A DNA stretch of 64,000 nucleotides from Gracilaria domingensis (taxonomy: Eukaryota > Rhodophyta > Florideophyceae > Gracilariales > Gracilariaceae): assembly GCA_022539475.1 (NCBI GenBank), contig VCMS01000114.1, positions 155,431 to 219,430 of the forward strand. The letters run 5' to 3'. Positions within the stretch are counted from its first letter, which is position 1. Every line of letters begins with the position of its first letter. The notes below the pieces were generated by a model, which made no database searches, was not told the DNA's origin, and was given only the letters and a program-made list of their open reading frames with translations. A program made the position numbers and the translations under genes. Below, piece by piece: positions 32,876-42,836 of the stretch.

Positions 32876-33745
32876 TTAGTCCGCAACCACAAGCTTGCCG
32901 GTAGTCACATTAAGAATGTGCTCGAAAAAAGCCACATCTTTACCATAGCACACGGTAGCAATTTGGGGATCGTCACGAAATACTCCTGAAAAGTAGCAAG
33001 ACTTTCGTTTCTTTCTCGATACGCCATGATAAGTCCACGACATAAGCACCATTGTCTTTTCATGATTCGCACGAAAAAAAACTGACACCCGTTCTTCATT
33101 CCGAAACGCATCCATGCCTTCATGTGTGGAGACTCCAAGAGCAGTATCATACTACCGAGCGAGGAGTGGCTTTAGATTGGGAAATGATTTCTGTTCCAAT
33201 GTAAGTGATGATTCCGATAAGGCGGAAGGAATTGAAATCTGCCCATATCAACATCATGGTATACCACTGGGATAACCTCCGCCTCTGGCATGTTAGAGTA
33301 TTCATTCTCTTCGTGGGCAACATGAGGAAGTAGAGTTCCGTACGTTAAAGCGTACAACAAAGCTGCAGCCTGGTACTTGACATTCTCATTCACAGATTGG
33401 GCAAGAAAATGCTTTTCATTCGTCACCCAGTTTAGTTGACCAATATAGTTCTCTGTGGTTCATTCCCTTAACAACGAATCTGGTCCACAATCACGGATAC
33501 ATTGATCTAGATGGGGAGCAAGTGATAGACGTATTTGCATGCATGGACCCCTTCTCGTTTGTTCTAGTAGTAATTCGTAACAAAATGGTTAAAGAACTCG
33601 CGAGCAAGTTGCTCAATATGACAAACAGGATCCTCCATGAGGATCCACTTACAAACTCCATGGAACAGTTGAACAAACAAGTACCATCCTTCCAGCGGGT
33701 TTTCTGGGGTCTATCCGTCGAAAACCACCAGGCTGGTTGAACTCA
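32876..33745 (-). pseudogene. C-terminal remnant of a Tnp2/Plavaka-type transposase
   Basis: Minus-strand pieces in shifting frames read AREFFNHFVTNYY, then HLDQCIRDCGPDSLLRE, TTENYIGQLNWVTNEKHFL, and a C-terminal RANHEKTMVLMSWTYHG with VCYGKDVAFFEHIL. The order (His-rich helix, GP motif, a W..E..IG.L motif, then a beta-rich tail) matches the C-terminal half of eukaryotic Tnp2/Plavaka transposases. It is not close to either of the other two transposase types here, so it is a third lineage. Frame changes and stops show that it is dead. Confidence 0.5.
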
Positions 33746-35497
33746 CAAAGAACTTCCACTCTGCTACCTTCCGAACTCCCTTTTTGTACAGTCTACGTGG
33801 TTCCCTGTAATACTGGGACCAAAACCTCTTCTGCAAGAGCGAAAATTCGCATCGACTGCCTCTTGTACCCTGAAAAAAGAGAGATATCATAGTTCTGGGT
33901 GGCGGTCAGAGTCTTTCATCCAAATTGAGATCATATCTTGAGCGACGTTTTCACGGAGAAGATATATTATGTCAGTACCATTCAGTGGCGCCAGTTTTCG
34001 GTCCTTTCCTTGCTTTAGCAGTTTTGCAGCTCGCGTCGGTGGCGCCATGTCCTCTCACGCTGCCATGGAGATCACGTCTGATATGTGGCAGATCATGGCC
34101 GCCATATCATTCGGTGCACTTGTCTCGTTTTTGTCGCTGCTCCCACTCTCCCGCCGTCACCAATCATGCCACCCACACAGTGCGCGAGCCGGAACCACTG
34201 GTGCTATGCAGGGCATTGAAGCGTAGTCCCTACTGGAAATCAAAGCTGGGAATGGGGGGCGAAAAGGAGGCGCTTCGCAGTTTTTTTTAAAATGTTGGCA
34301 AGAAGCGGAATGCCGGAGCTGTCGTACACTACCTTGGCGCTTTTCACTATGCAACACACGACTGCCGCAGTGAAGATGAGTGAAAAGTGGCACTATCTTC
34401 AAGCGCGATATCTTGAATGTGGATTGACCACTTCCCGCTCGTTGTTATCGCGAAGCCGCGTTTCACAATCTGTACAGGAACGAGCTAAGAGCCTTCCTGC
34501 TCTCCGTACCACCGCCTGTCAACCCTGTCACCCTGTCGCAACACCCGCTCTAAGCGCAACCGCTGCAGGACTTGCACACCGCAATGACAAATGGCGTTGA
34601 ATGTACGTCTCTTCAAGATTTGAGAAGAAATGGGCATGATGGAGATCGCTATATTGGCGAAGTTGGAGAGGCTTTCATGAGTTCACAAAATGGTTACGAT
34701 ACGCTTCAACGATAGGGTTCATTTTATTTTATTTTCTTATGCTATGGATGTTGAAGGTATTTCGTGCCATAACTGTTGCGCTTTTGTTCAAATGATATGT
34801 TTGTTGTAACAGGTTGTCATTCTTTGCAAGCGTTCCTCATCACGAGGAGCAATCGCGCAACGTCATTTATCGCCATCGATGACTCATAGCGTCCATGGCA
34901 AAATGAGAAGCGGTTGCGAGCCCACAGCGGCGTGCGCGCGTGCTGCTTTAAACAGTGCGTTGCTCTTATAATGCGCGCACCACCACGTGCACTTCATCCA
35001 CGCAGGCAGTTGCGCAAAGTATCTTCGCAATCGAAGTGTACTCCCGCCGCGCAGAATGTTCCATCGTGGCTCGCTACTCGTCGCATCGCAGGGATACGAT
35101 TTTATCGCCGTATCACATACTGCTGCTTCTGAGCTCCTAGTCGAGCCATGGCCGAGTACGTTGCGCCAGCACCGCTGTGACAGCTCCTTTGCAACCCCTA
35201 CTTGCCCTGCCTCTCCACGCGTGCAACCAGTACTCCTACGCTGCACTCGTACCTTCGGCTGCAAGAAAATAGGGAGGCGGCCAGGAAAAATATCCGCGGT
35301 TGGCACGCACCGCATCCTGCGCGCCCCTGGCCCGCGTGTCCAAGTGCTTGAATTATGGAAACTTTCGAGTGGAATAGCGACTCTGGTGTGATATTTGCGC
35401 ACTCTTTCAGAGTAGCGTACGGGATCACTTGGAACATCTGAGCCATCCCCGCCAAAAAGGTTGACGTTTCTCGTGCAAGCGGTGCCCACTAATCCGT
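33746..35497 (+). other. Weak ORFs, unassigned
   Basis: Plus-strand frames at 33925-34290 and 33969-34226 include a hydrophobic stretch (AAISFGALVSFLSLLPLS) that could be a membrane helix, and 34292-34600 is a 102-codon frame. A 213-codon minus-strand frame (34884-35525) overlaps competing plus frames in GC-rich DNA. None has a recognised domain. Confidence 0.25.
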
Positions 35498-37604
35498 TTG
35501 GCAAGAACTTCATCCCGCAGTGCAAATATGTGCGCCCTGCCCACGGTCACGCTCGATTCAGCTTCAGCTGCGGCAAAACAAGAATTCTCACGATGCAGGA
35601 CGGAGTTCGAGCACAAAAGGTGGCAACACATATATGAAACAGCAATGACCAAGAATAGGAAAGGTGTAGCGCGATTTCGAGATGACGTGGTTCAGTTATC
35701 CAGAAAGATAAAACGACGTAGGTCCCGTTTCAAGCATCCACCAATCGGTCCTTTTGCGCAATATGTGAAGTCGCAAGATTAATCATGGCATAGTGCGATT
35801 GAAGTAGCTATGGGAAGGAATCTCTTAATGATCTATATCGTTCATGATATGCAAGACGCAGCGCTGCTCAATGCAACTTTTCCAGGGAGGTTTAGGCCCA
35901 GCGTTTTGATTTCTGAATTGACTCAGAAAAGGTAGCGTGTTGGAGATAAGGATGTTCTTGCTTTACAAGAAAGTCGTTATCGGACAATACTCCAAACCAT
36001 GGACATCGAACATGATGCTGTGTTCAATGCATTGTTCTACATGGCGCAAATTGAGAAAGTGGTGCTCAGTACCGAGGAGGACATGAGGAAGTTGGCTTGG
36101 AAGAGAGTTCCTAATGTGCACACGCTTTGGAACAAGCGCGCGGACAGAGCATACATACGAAATGGGTCGAACACATTTCGCCATGCCCCCTATGGTGTTT
36201 GTGCGCGGTATCTAACGAAAGACATGGGGCCTTACTTGGCGGTATTGGCAAGAGATGCGAGTCAAGCTAATGAAGATGTGAGGAGAAGTGAAGACATGTT
36301 GGCGCATCGATCTGATGAACTCCGCGGCCTCCTGAAAAAATTGGAAGCAACTGTGAAGGACTTTTCTAGCAGCAGCAGGGCGAAGCTGAAAAACATGCAG
36401 AGACGAAAGGACACTATTGAAGATCACCTAAACCATGCAGAAAACGCGCTCAATCCTGAGCCGTCTGGGCGGGAAATTGCTGATCTTGAGTCGGCAATGA
36501 AGAATCTTGATCATCGTCGGGGCAAGGTCCAACAGGAAGCCAGACACCTCGAACAATCAAAAGCATCCCTGCAAGAAGAGCATCGAAAAGTGAGTGCGAA
36601 GAGCGAAGAATTTCGCAACGAGGCTGCTCATTTAATTGAATCACTAGAAAGTATAAACAAGGAGGTGGCGAGGGTGAAATCTAGACATCGAACTCTGAAG
36701 AAGGATTCAGAAAAGGCTTAAGAGAGGCAAAAGATGGCACGCAGAGAGGTGAACGTTCAACAAAACAAAGTTGTGGAATACACCGAGGCTGCAAGATCTC
36801 TAGATTCTAGTCCAAAAAACGTTTGATTGGTCCAAGGAGTCTTCCGAGAAGGCCCAAAGTAGAGTGAAAACGTTATAAGAACGACTTCGAACTGAACAGA
36901 AGCGACGGGGTAGAAAAAGTGCGCATGAAATTGAAACAGAGTATCTGCAGGCTGAAAAGGAGTACAAAGATAACCAGGAGAAACGAGCAAGGATTGCCCA
37001 CTATAAAAACTGCCTCTTAGTTGGGATTAAGAGACGAAGAGAAAAGCTATTCAAGCTGAGCAGAGTCTTAAGAACGTTGGTTCGCAATCACTTTCGTCAG
37101 TTCTTGGGTGCCAAAGGTCATACAGGTAATCTGCGGTTTCGCACCAACAGCAGTGGTGAGACCGAGCTTCGCATTACAACTCATATGCAACATCATGATA
37201 TGAAGGGAGAAGAACGACACACAATAGAACAACTCAGTTCCATGAGTGGTGGTGAACGAAGCTATACAACCCTGGCTTTTATTATTGCTCTCGCAGAAGT
37301 ATGCCAAATGCCAGTACGTGTGTTTGATGAAATTGATGTGTTCCAAGACGAAGCAACCAGACGAGTGACGTTCAGGAAGATGACAGACTTTTGCACACAC
37401 TACTTGTCAGACAGACAGATAATCATCATCACTCCTCAAAATCTGCCACATCTGGAAAGATCACCTTCTATTCGCATTCAAGTATTGGAACCTCCGAGAC
37501 CTGCCACGGACAGCTCCGGAAGAAGGCAAAGTACAATGGATGAGTTCACTGGAAACGCATGGATGTTTCTGGTCCTCTCGGTTGCTGAAACTTGCAGCTT
37601 ATGA
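35498..37604 (+). pseudogene. SMC6: SMC6, broken
   Basis: Mostly one frame, interrupted by stops near 35779, 35934, 36719 and 36830-36890. It covers the hinge and C-terminal half of SMC6, the DNA-repair SMC protein that pairs with SMC5. Seen in order: RFKHPPIGPFAQYVK (start of the hinge), EVAMGRNLL and SVLISELTQKR, then a coiled coil from about 36200 to 37070, then the ATPase C-terminal lobe with the ABC signature LSSMSGGERSYTTLAF and a Walker B reading VFDEIDVFQDEATRR, and the characteristic IIIITPQNLPHL. The N-terminal Walker A half is not found in the window. The order is intact but at least five stops rule out a normal protein. RRP9 lies convergently downstream. Confidence 0.85.
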
Positions 37605-37649
37605 CGTCAATTCGTGAGATATATGGCGGCACGAAGTATTGCAATCTCT

Positions 37650-38460
37650 TTAGTCGTAATTTGGTAAAGAAAAGAACTGAACCATGTTCTTAGAATTTTT
37701 GATCGATGCCCATCGCCCTAATCTTTGCTCTGTACCAACCGCAGTCGCCAAGATTCGATTTTGATGTCAGATTGCAATTCCATTAACAAACCCTGGATCA
37801 ACTTCCAAACTACCCACAGGTTGTAATTTCGGAACATCTTCACATTTCCAGAAACGAAGGAAGCCATCACCCGCTCCAGATACGGCTAGGTCTGTGTTTC
37901 GAAAGGCTGATACGGCAGAAATCCAGTTATCGCAGCCAAGACCGAAGCCGTGAGCGTGTTCGATGAAGTTGATAACGGCTTCTTCTTATTCATTTTCCAT
38001 AAGCAAACAGTCCCGTCGTCTCCTCCTGATACGAAACGATGCTCGCTAATCATGGCGACGGTATCCAATGAAATGGTGTCCGCAATGCGAAATACAAGTT
38101 GCGATCCCTCAACTACTTTGTACAACCGGAGCGTGCCGTCCCTTCTACAAGATAATGAGCGCTCCATTGACACATAACTAATAGCGTCAACATCACCTCC
38201 ATGACCGAACAGGGTCTCCACGTACGCCATTTCGTTGATATCTCATATCTTAACTGTCCGGTCAGCTGATGCTGAGAACAGCTGCCGCGAACCTGACCTA
38301 AAGGTAAGCCCAGTCACAGCGTGTTTATGGCCTCGAAAACTCTGTATTATATTCCCAGCACGAACATCCCAAATACGGATAAGACCGTCTTTGCCGCGCA
38401 GCACTTCTATCATCGGTGATTGCCACTGCCAGGATGTTACGATAAAGGCGGACACGCTGC
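37650..38460 (-). pseudogene. RRP9: RRP9 / U3-55K WD-repeat protein, broken
   Basis: Reading leftward: GKDGLIRIWDVRAGN, then RGHKHAVTGLTFRSGSRQLF and SASADRTVKI, MAYVETLFGHGGDVDAI, EGSQLVF, RFVSGGDDGTVCLWKMNKKK, then after a 1-base loss the strongly diagnostic GLGCDNWISAVSAFRNTDLA and SGAGDGFLRFWKCEDVPKL. After an in-frame TGA at 37767-37769 the frame goes on to ATAVGTEQRLGRW, the expected C-terminal strand, ending at 37650. RRP9 is the WD protein of the box C/D U3 snoRNP needed for 18S rRNA processing. Two compensating indels near 38410-38440 further break it. The N-terminal third is missing; at about 38460 it meets an unrelated plus-strand fragment. Confidence 0.85.
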
Positions 38461-38469
38461 GAGGAGAAA

Positions 38470-39031
38470 CAGGCAGCTTGTGAAGGAACTGCTTGCACGG
38501 TATCCGTGGAGAGAAGAGTGCGCTGACGACGCCAGAATGAAGTTGCCCAACTTTGAACAGATTGATGATTGGAGCCTGGCGAACTTTGTCCTGCTTGAGG
38601 CTGTCACGTGCGAACACTGCGACGAAGTGGTAGGACAAATGCTGAGCTTTGATGATTCGGATCCACAGCGATTGTCTGATGTGGTGGCACGGGACATGGC
38701 GACTCTGGAGCTAGAGACAGCAGTAATACCAGAACGCACCGATTGAAGCGACAGAGTTTCGGAATTGAAGAGTTTATTGAGCGAAGAGCAACAGAAACGG
38801 CTGGAATGCGAGCAACAAATCGACGCTTTGACGGACGCTTTAGATGGATGGCGAAGCGCCTGTGAGGATTTGAAGGAGAAGGTCTTGACGGTGAATGCCA
38901 AGCTGCACGAAGCACTGGCGGAAATCTGGCGGCTGAAGATTGCTGAACGTAGCGTTTTGCGGGATTGCGACGTGAGGAAAAGAGACTTTTACAACCGACA
39001 ACGCAGAGCAGTGCGGCGGTCAGGCGGCTGA
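38470..39031 (+). pseudogene. Coiled-coil protein fragment, unrecognised
   Basis: One plus-strand frame reads RQLVKELLARYPWREECADD, NFEQIDDWSLANFVLLEAVT and SDPQRLSDVVARDMATLELE, stops at TGA (38744-38746), and a following frame gives ELKSLLSEEQQKRLECEQQI with QIDALTDALDGWRSACEDLK and more heptad-rich sequence to 39031. The last 90 codons look like a coiled coil. No family is recognised. Its 5' part overlaps the antisense end of the RRP9 remnant, so one of the two ends there is spurious or marks a rearrangement junction. Confidence 0.4.
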
Positions 39032-39440
39032 CAATCGTACCTGTGGCATCCAGCCGCGTCGCACGCACCTAGCGCGTCGCCCACGCAGTGCGTGCTCTCC
39101 GTGAGCTTACCGACGACGAACGCCGCCCGCAAACAGCACAGAGTGCGCCCGCCGTCCCAGCATGCCTTAGAAGTAGTTTCGCCGCGCACCTCCTCGTCGA
39201 CAAAATCCCTGAGCCCTTGCACCCCTTCTCTCATTTGTCAACGTCCAACTACTATCTGAATCCCCTCCTGTGGCGCGCGTGCTCGCCCGCTCGCTCGCTC
39301 GTTTGCCCGCTGCCTAACCGCTTGTGCTCCGATTTCCGTGGCGATCGTAGCCAACGCTTTTACGCCGGCGTGTGACAGCTCCGTACTGGCGTGCGTGCGC
39401 CACTGGTTCACTTGTTTGCATCGTTCGATTGATTTTGATA

Positions 39441-39905
39441 ATGGCGGTTAAGCAAGGCCAGACCCCTGTCATGCATTCCTCGCTGCAGCAGGAGAAGGAA
39501 CATCCTGCGCTCACCCACGATTACCTTTCGAACGCCGTGGTTGCCAGCGTCATTGCCTTTAACTGCTTACTCGTGTACCGGAATTCTATCAGCAAACAAG
39601 CTTGTCCACGCCACAGCTTTGAGTACGGTACCTCATTCACCTTTATTCACTTCATAGGCGCCACTCTTGGGCTGCTGTTGCTTGTGTGTATTGGAGTTTT
39701 CATCACAAAACGACTTGATGTTCGAAAAGCATTGAAGTTTGCAATGGCTGGTATGGGTTTTGTCGTGTTCTCTAACCTTAGCTTGCAACATAATTCTATT
39801 CGTTTCTATCAGGTTATGAAACACATGACTGTTGTTGCTGCTGTCACAATTGAGGCCCGTGTGTTCGGCAAATACTTGCCCTACTCGTTTTTGGCTGGCA
39901 GCTGA
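39441..39905 (+). pseudogene. TPT/SLC35-type nucleotide-sugar transporter, truncated
   Basis: From the ATG at 39441, four or five hydrophobic segments follow: ALTHDYLSNAVVASVIAF, TFIHFIGATLGLLLLVCIGV, FAMAGMGFVVFSNLSL, and then QHNSIRFYQVMKHMTVVAAV. The last matches the conserved N-S-V/I-G/R-F-Y-Q-V-M-K motif of triose-phosphate/nucleotide-sugar transporters of the drug/metabolite superfamily (SLC35E-like), which carry sugar nucleotides across Golgi or ER membranes. Such proteins have about ten membrane helices; here similarity ends at 39905 and sequence of an unrelated minus-strand ORF follows. A 5' half interrupted by an insertion is the likeliest explanation. Confidence 0.65.
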
Positions 39906-39926
39906 AGCAGTTACAAATGCAGATAT

Positions 39927-40738
39927 TTATATTTTCTTTCTCATCTCTTTGTGTTCTGACAGGAACAACCTTCTTTCTTGTTCACGATCACTGTGTACGC
40001 GAAAAAATACCGCATCTTTGGGCTCGGATACACTGTGCTTCAATACATGAAACGATCGCCGTACTTCATAGATATCTGTGACAGTATGAACGTGATAATG
40101 GCCTTCAGATACTGGGAGAGAAGAAACCCCTTTTGGATCAAAATCTGTTGGCAGGAAGATTGCAGTACCAGGACCACTGTCAGCATTGATTTCTTCATTC
40201 ACGTTTTCATTATTCCCTGTCGTCTGCCGCTGCTTTCTTGCATGATACCGACCCCTTGCATTGCGATTATATTTCTCTCTGTGTTTTGCTCTGTATCGCT
40301 CACAATTCTCAGCGTTTTTTCGCTGCTTATGTACTTGAAGTCTGTTATCCCGACAAATCGCCTTTGTTCTCGCACCTGGTAATATAATCTGACTTCGTTC
40401 ACACGTAATGCGTTCCATCAACGGGTTTGACTCTGATGGGCATAGATAATACATGTCGTCAATGAATCTTCTGTTCACGGGCTTGTCAAAACTTTCCGTA
40501 TACTTGAAAACTTTTACACTCGTGAGAACTAAACTTCCAATCAGTTTAAACGATATATCATGACTTTGTTTTGGAGCCGCTCTTTCTCCTTGCACAACAA
40601 GGTTATGATGGCAGTCACTGCACAATGCCCCTCCGCTTGATCCTTCAATTGGATCATTCGGAGCGTAACGGCTTCTGATTTCAACGCTGGGCATTGTTCC
40701 ACATATGATATGGATTGCTTTTCGGCAGACAATGCAGC
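39927..40738 (-). CDS. Cys4 zinc-finger ORF of unknown mobile origin (5' end displaced by R1)
   Basis: A long minus-strand frame, about 271 codons before it enters the R1 repeat at 40739. Near its start is a Cys4 pattern (C-x2-C in CCIVCRKAIHI, then ALCSDCHHNLVVQ), followed by a Lys/Arg/Tyr-rich stretch (CERYRAKHREKYNRNARGRY) that could bind nucleic acid. I know no family for it. It abuts the truncated transporter on one side and the R1 insertion on the other, and probably belongs to a transposon that entered the transporter. The true start codon may have been lost with the R1 insertion. Confidence 0.45.
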
Positions 40739-42180
40739 ACGTCTGTCTCTTGCAGATGCTAGTTTTAGGCGAGGGTCGTCCAGAAAGTGGCAAGGGTCGT
40801 CCAGTAAATTTTTTGAAAAAATATCGAGATCAATTATTTTAAAATTTGGAGATAATTGCTTGGGTCGTCCAGAATCTCTGTGCAGTAAATACTGGTGGGT
40901 TTTCTACTCGTGCTAGTTCTTTAGTCGAGGGCTACCTGAACTGTATTTCGCGAAGTCTAGGTTCAGTTTCCATTAAGGTGCACATTACACGATACCTTCT
41001 GCGGAATGATACCCTGCAACGCATGGAATACTAGTGCTAGTACAGATGATGCCCATTCTGAAATCATACCGTTTTATTCGTATCTATTCTTCTATCGAAC
41101 GCTTTTGCTAACCACTACTTCGCTATATTACATGTACCATTTCCCCATAATGGAGCGGGTGTAGGCGCAATCTGCGGCAGATGCCGCAGAGGGCACCTCC
41201 ACCATCGGCTGTATCGGTAGAACACATACGCACTCCGAGAGGATGAGGCGCGAAGCGCCTCATCCTCTCCGTTCCTCATGTAGGGAACCATGCCCAGATG
41301 CATGGTTCCCTACTTGAGGAACCTGCACCTGCAACTCGTGAGCTACGTCCGCATCAAAAGTCATTTACCTGTATACGCAAGCAGAAATTATCCATAAGTT
41401 AGTCAATGATCCGTTAGATACATTTGAAATGCGATGGAACGTACCATTGATAAAACGAAACAGAAACGTTGCGCTAGAAAAGTCGAGGGACCTGGTAACT
41501 CGCAAACGGAAGAAGAAGCAGGAAAGGGATCGGTTAGATTACCAGCCCACCATATCATCGTAAACCGCGAAAGGTGTCGAAGCGAGAACTCACAAGCAAG
41601 GACACCGAGAATGCCCATGCAGCAAACATACCGCAAGACGCGATAAACGAGAATCTAGCCTATATCCCAAACAAGTACCAGAATCGCCTATCCCGAACAG
41701 TCAGACAGTAAAACGACCAATTTCATTTTGTCTCTCAAGATCGATGATGGATCTGGAGAGATGAAATAAAATTGGTCGTTTACCTGTATACGCAAGTAGA
41801 AAGTATCCATAAGTTAGTCAATGCTCCGTTGGAAACATTTGAATTGCGATGGAACGTACCATTGATAAAGCAAAACAGAAACGTTGCGCTAGAAAAGTCG
41901 AGGGACCTAGTAACTCGCAAAAGGAAGAAGAAGAAGGAAAGTGATCGGTTAGATTACCAGCAATCCATTCATCGTAAAACGCGAAAGGTCTCGAAGCAAG
42001 AACTCACAACCAAGGACACCAAGAATGCCCATGCAGCAAACATACCTCAAGATGCGATAAACGAGAGAGCAGCCTATGTCCCAACCAAGTACCAGAATCG
42101 CCTATCCCGAACAGGCAGAGCTAGAGCCTATGGCGCAACGAAATGAACTATTGGTCGCGTACTTACAGTCGTCGGTTTGG
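40739..42180 (+). repeat. Leader repeat R1, copy A
   Basis: Starts ACGTCTGTCTCTTGCAGATG. GGGTCGTCCAG motifs lie at 40773, 40794 and 40861. Two hairpins follow, a perfect 14-bp stem with GAA loop at 41238-41268 and a second at 41280-41313. Next is a small basic reading frame (FELRWNVPLIKQNRNVALEK, then a run of Lys and Arg), present twice because about 400 bp is tandemly duplicated (41365-41760 and 41775-42150). Copies occur at 48129-49270 and, inverted, at 18050-19369. The Plavaka-like transposase follows directly, as in copy B. Confidence 0.8.
41238..41313. other. Paired hairpins in R1
   Basis: AGAGGATGAGGCGC, loop GAA, then its exact complement, spans 41238-41268; GTAGGGAACCATGC with a short loop and its complement spans 41280-41313. 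Both recur in copy C (48629-48659 and 48671-48704). Copy B keeps only the first, at 18891-18921, with one mismatch. They may fold in RNA or single-stranded DNA. Confidence 0.7.
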
Positions 42181-42836
42181 GTTACCGAGTTCCCGTTTTC
42201 ACCCTTCAACTCGTTCTATATCTTGAACAAATAGAAGAAGTTGAGGGTGATTAGCTTATTTCCTGCCGTTTCCATGTCGCAGAGCGCGAAGAAACGCGGT
42301 GAGGATTGGTTAGTTTAGAGCAAAGATACGTGGAAGGATATGGAAGAACGTACGAAAAGACTGCACGGAATACATCCCTGAGATACGGATGACTCCGTCC
42401 TACTTTCTTCCGCCCTCTACTTTATGGAGCCTCCATAAAGTGGAGGGCGGGAAAAAGTACGACGGAGCAGAGTATAACGCGATGATATCGATGGCATGGC
42501 TCACGACGGTAACGGAAGTTCGGACGTCGGAGGCGCGGCGGCGGCGGCGAAGGGAAGAGATTTATTTTTCTGTGCGAGATTGGACAAGTGTACAGCGTAC
42601 AACGTTGGGAAACCACAGGTTTATAACCAGTGGTAGATAATACGAGAAGTACACCCTTGTGTTGAGGTCGACGTGTACCTACGTTCCTTTTTGAACGAAA
42701 GCACGTGATTTAAACTCAAAATATATTCTCCGTTCTCAGCATGACGTCGATCTTGACTGTCGCTCGACCTCCTTCTCCCTTCGGACGCCCTTCCCTTGCA
42801 GTCTTTGTCGTCGTTTCTCGTTCAGTTCTTCTTCCC
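42181..42836 (+). mobile_element. 5' flank of Plavaka-like copy A
   Basis: Counterpart of 17184-18049. It contains an inverted pair around 42195-42250 (CACCCTTCAACTCG and AAGTTGAGGGTG) and a second around TTTATGGAGCCTCCATAAAG at 42420. No gene is apparent apart from short frames. Confidence 0.5.

Noticed and set aside
35999-36721. Calling the 240-codon frame an intact coiled-coil gene
   Set aside because: It is continuous in frame with SMC6 hinge sequence upstream and SMC6 ATPase sequence downstream, so it is the middle of a broken SMC6.
36720-37076. Introns to explain the stops in SMC6
   Set aside because: The stops lie in continuous coiled-coil sequence that reads through in frame on both sides, without consistent splice sites.
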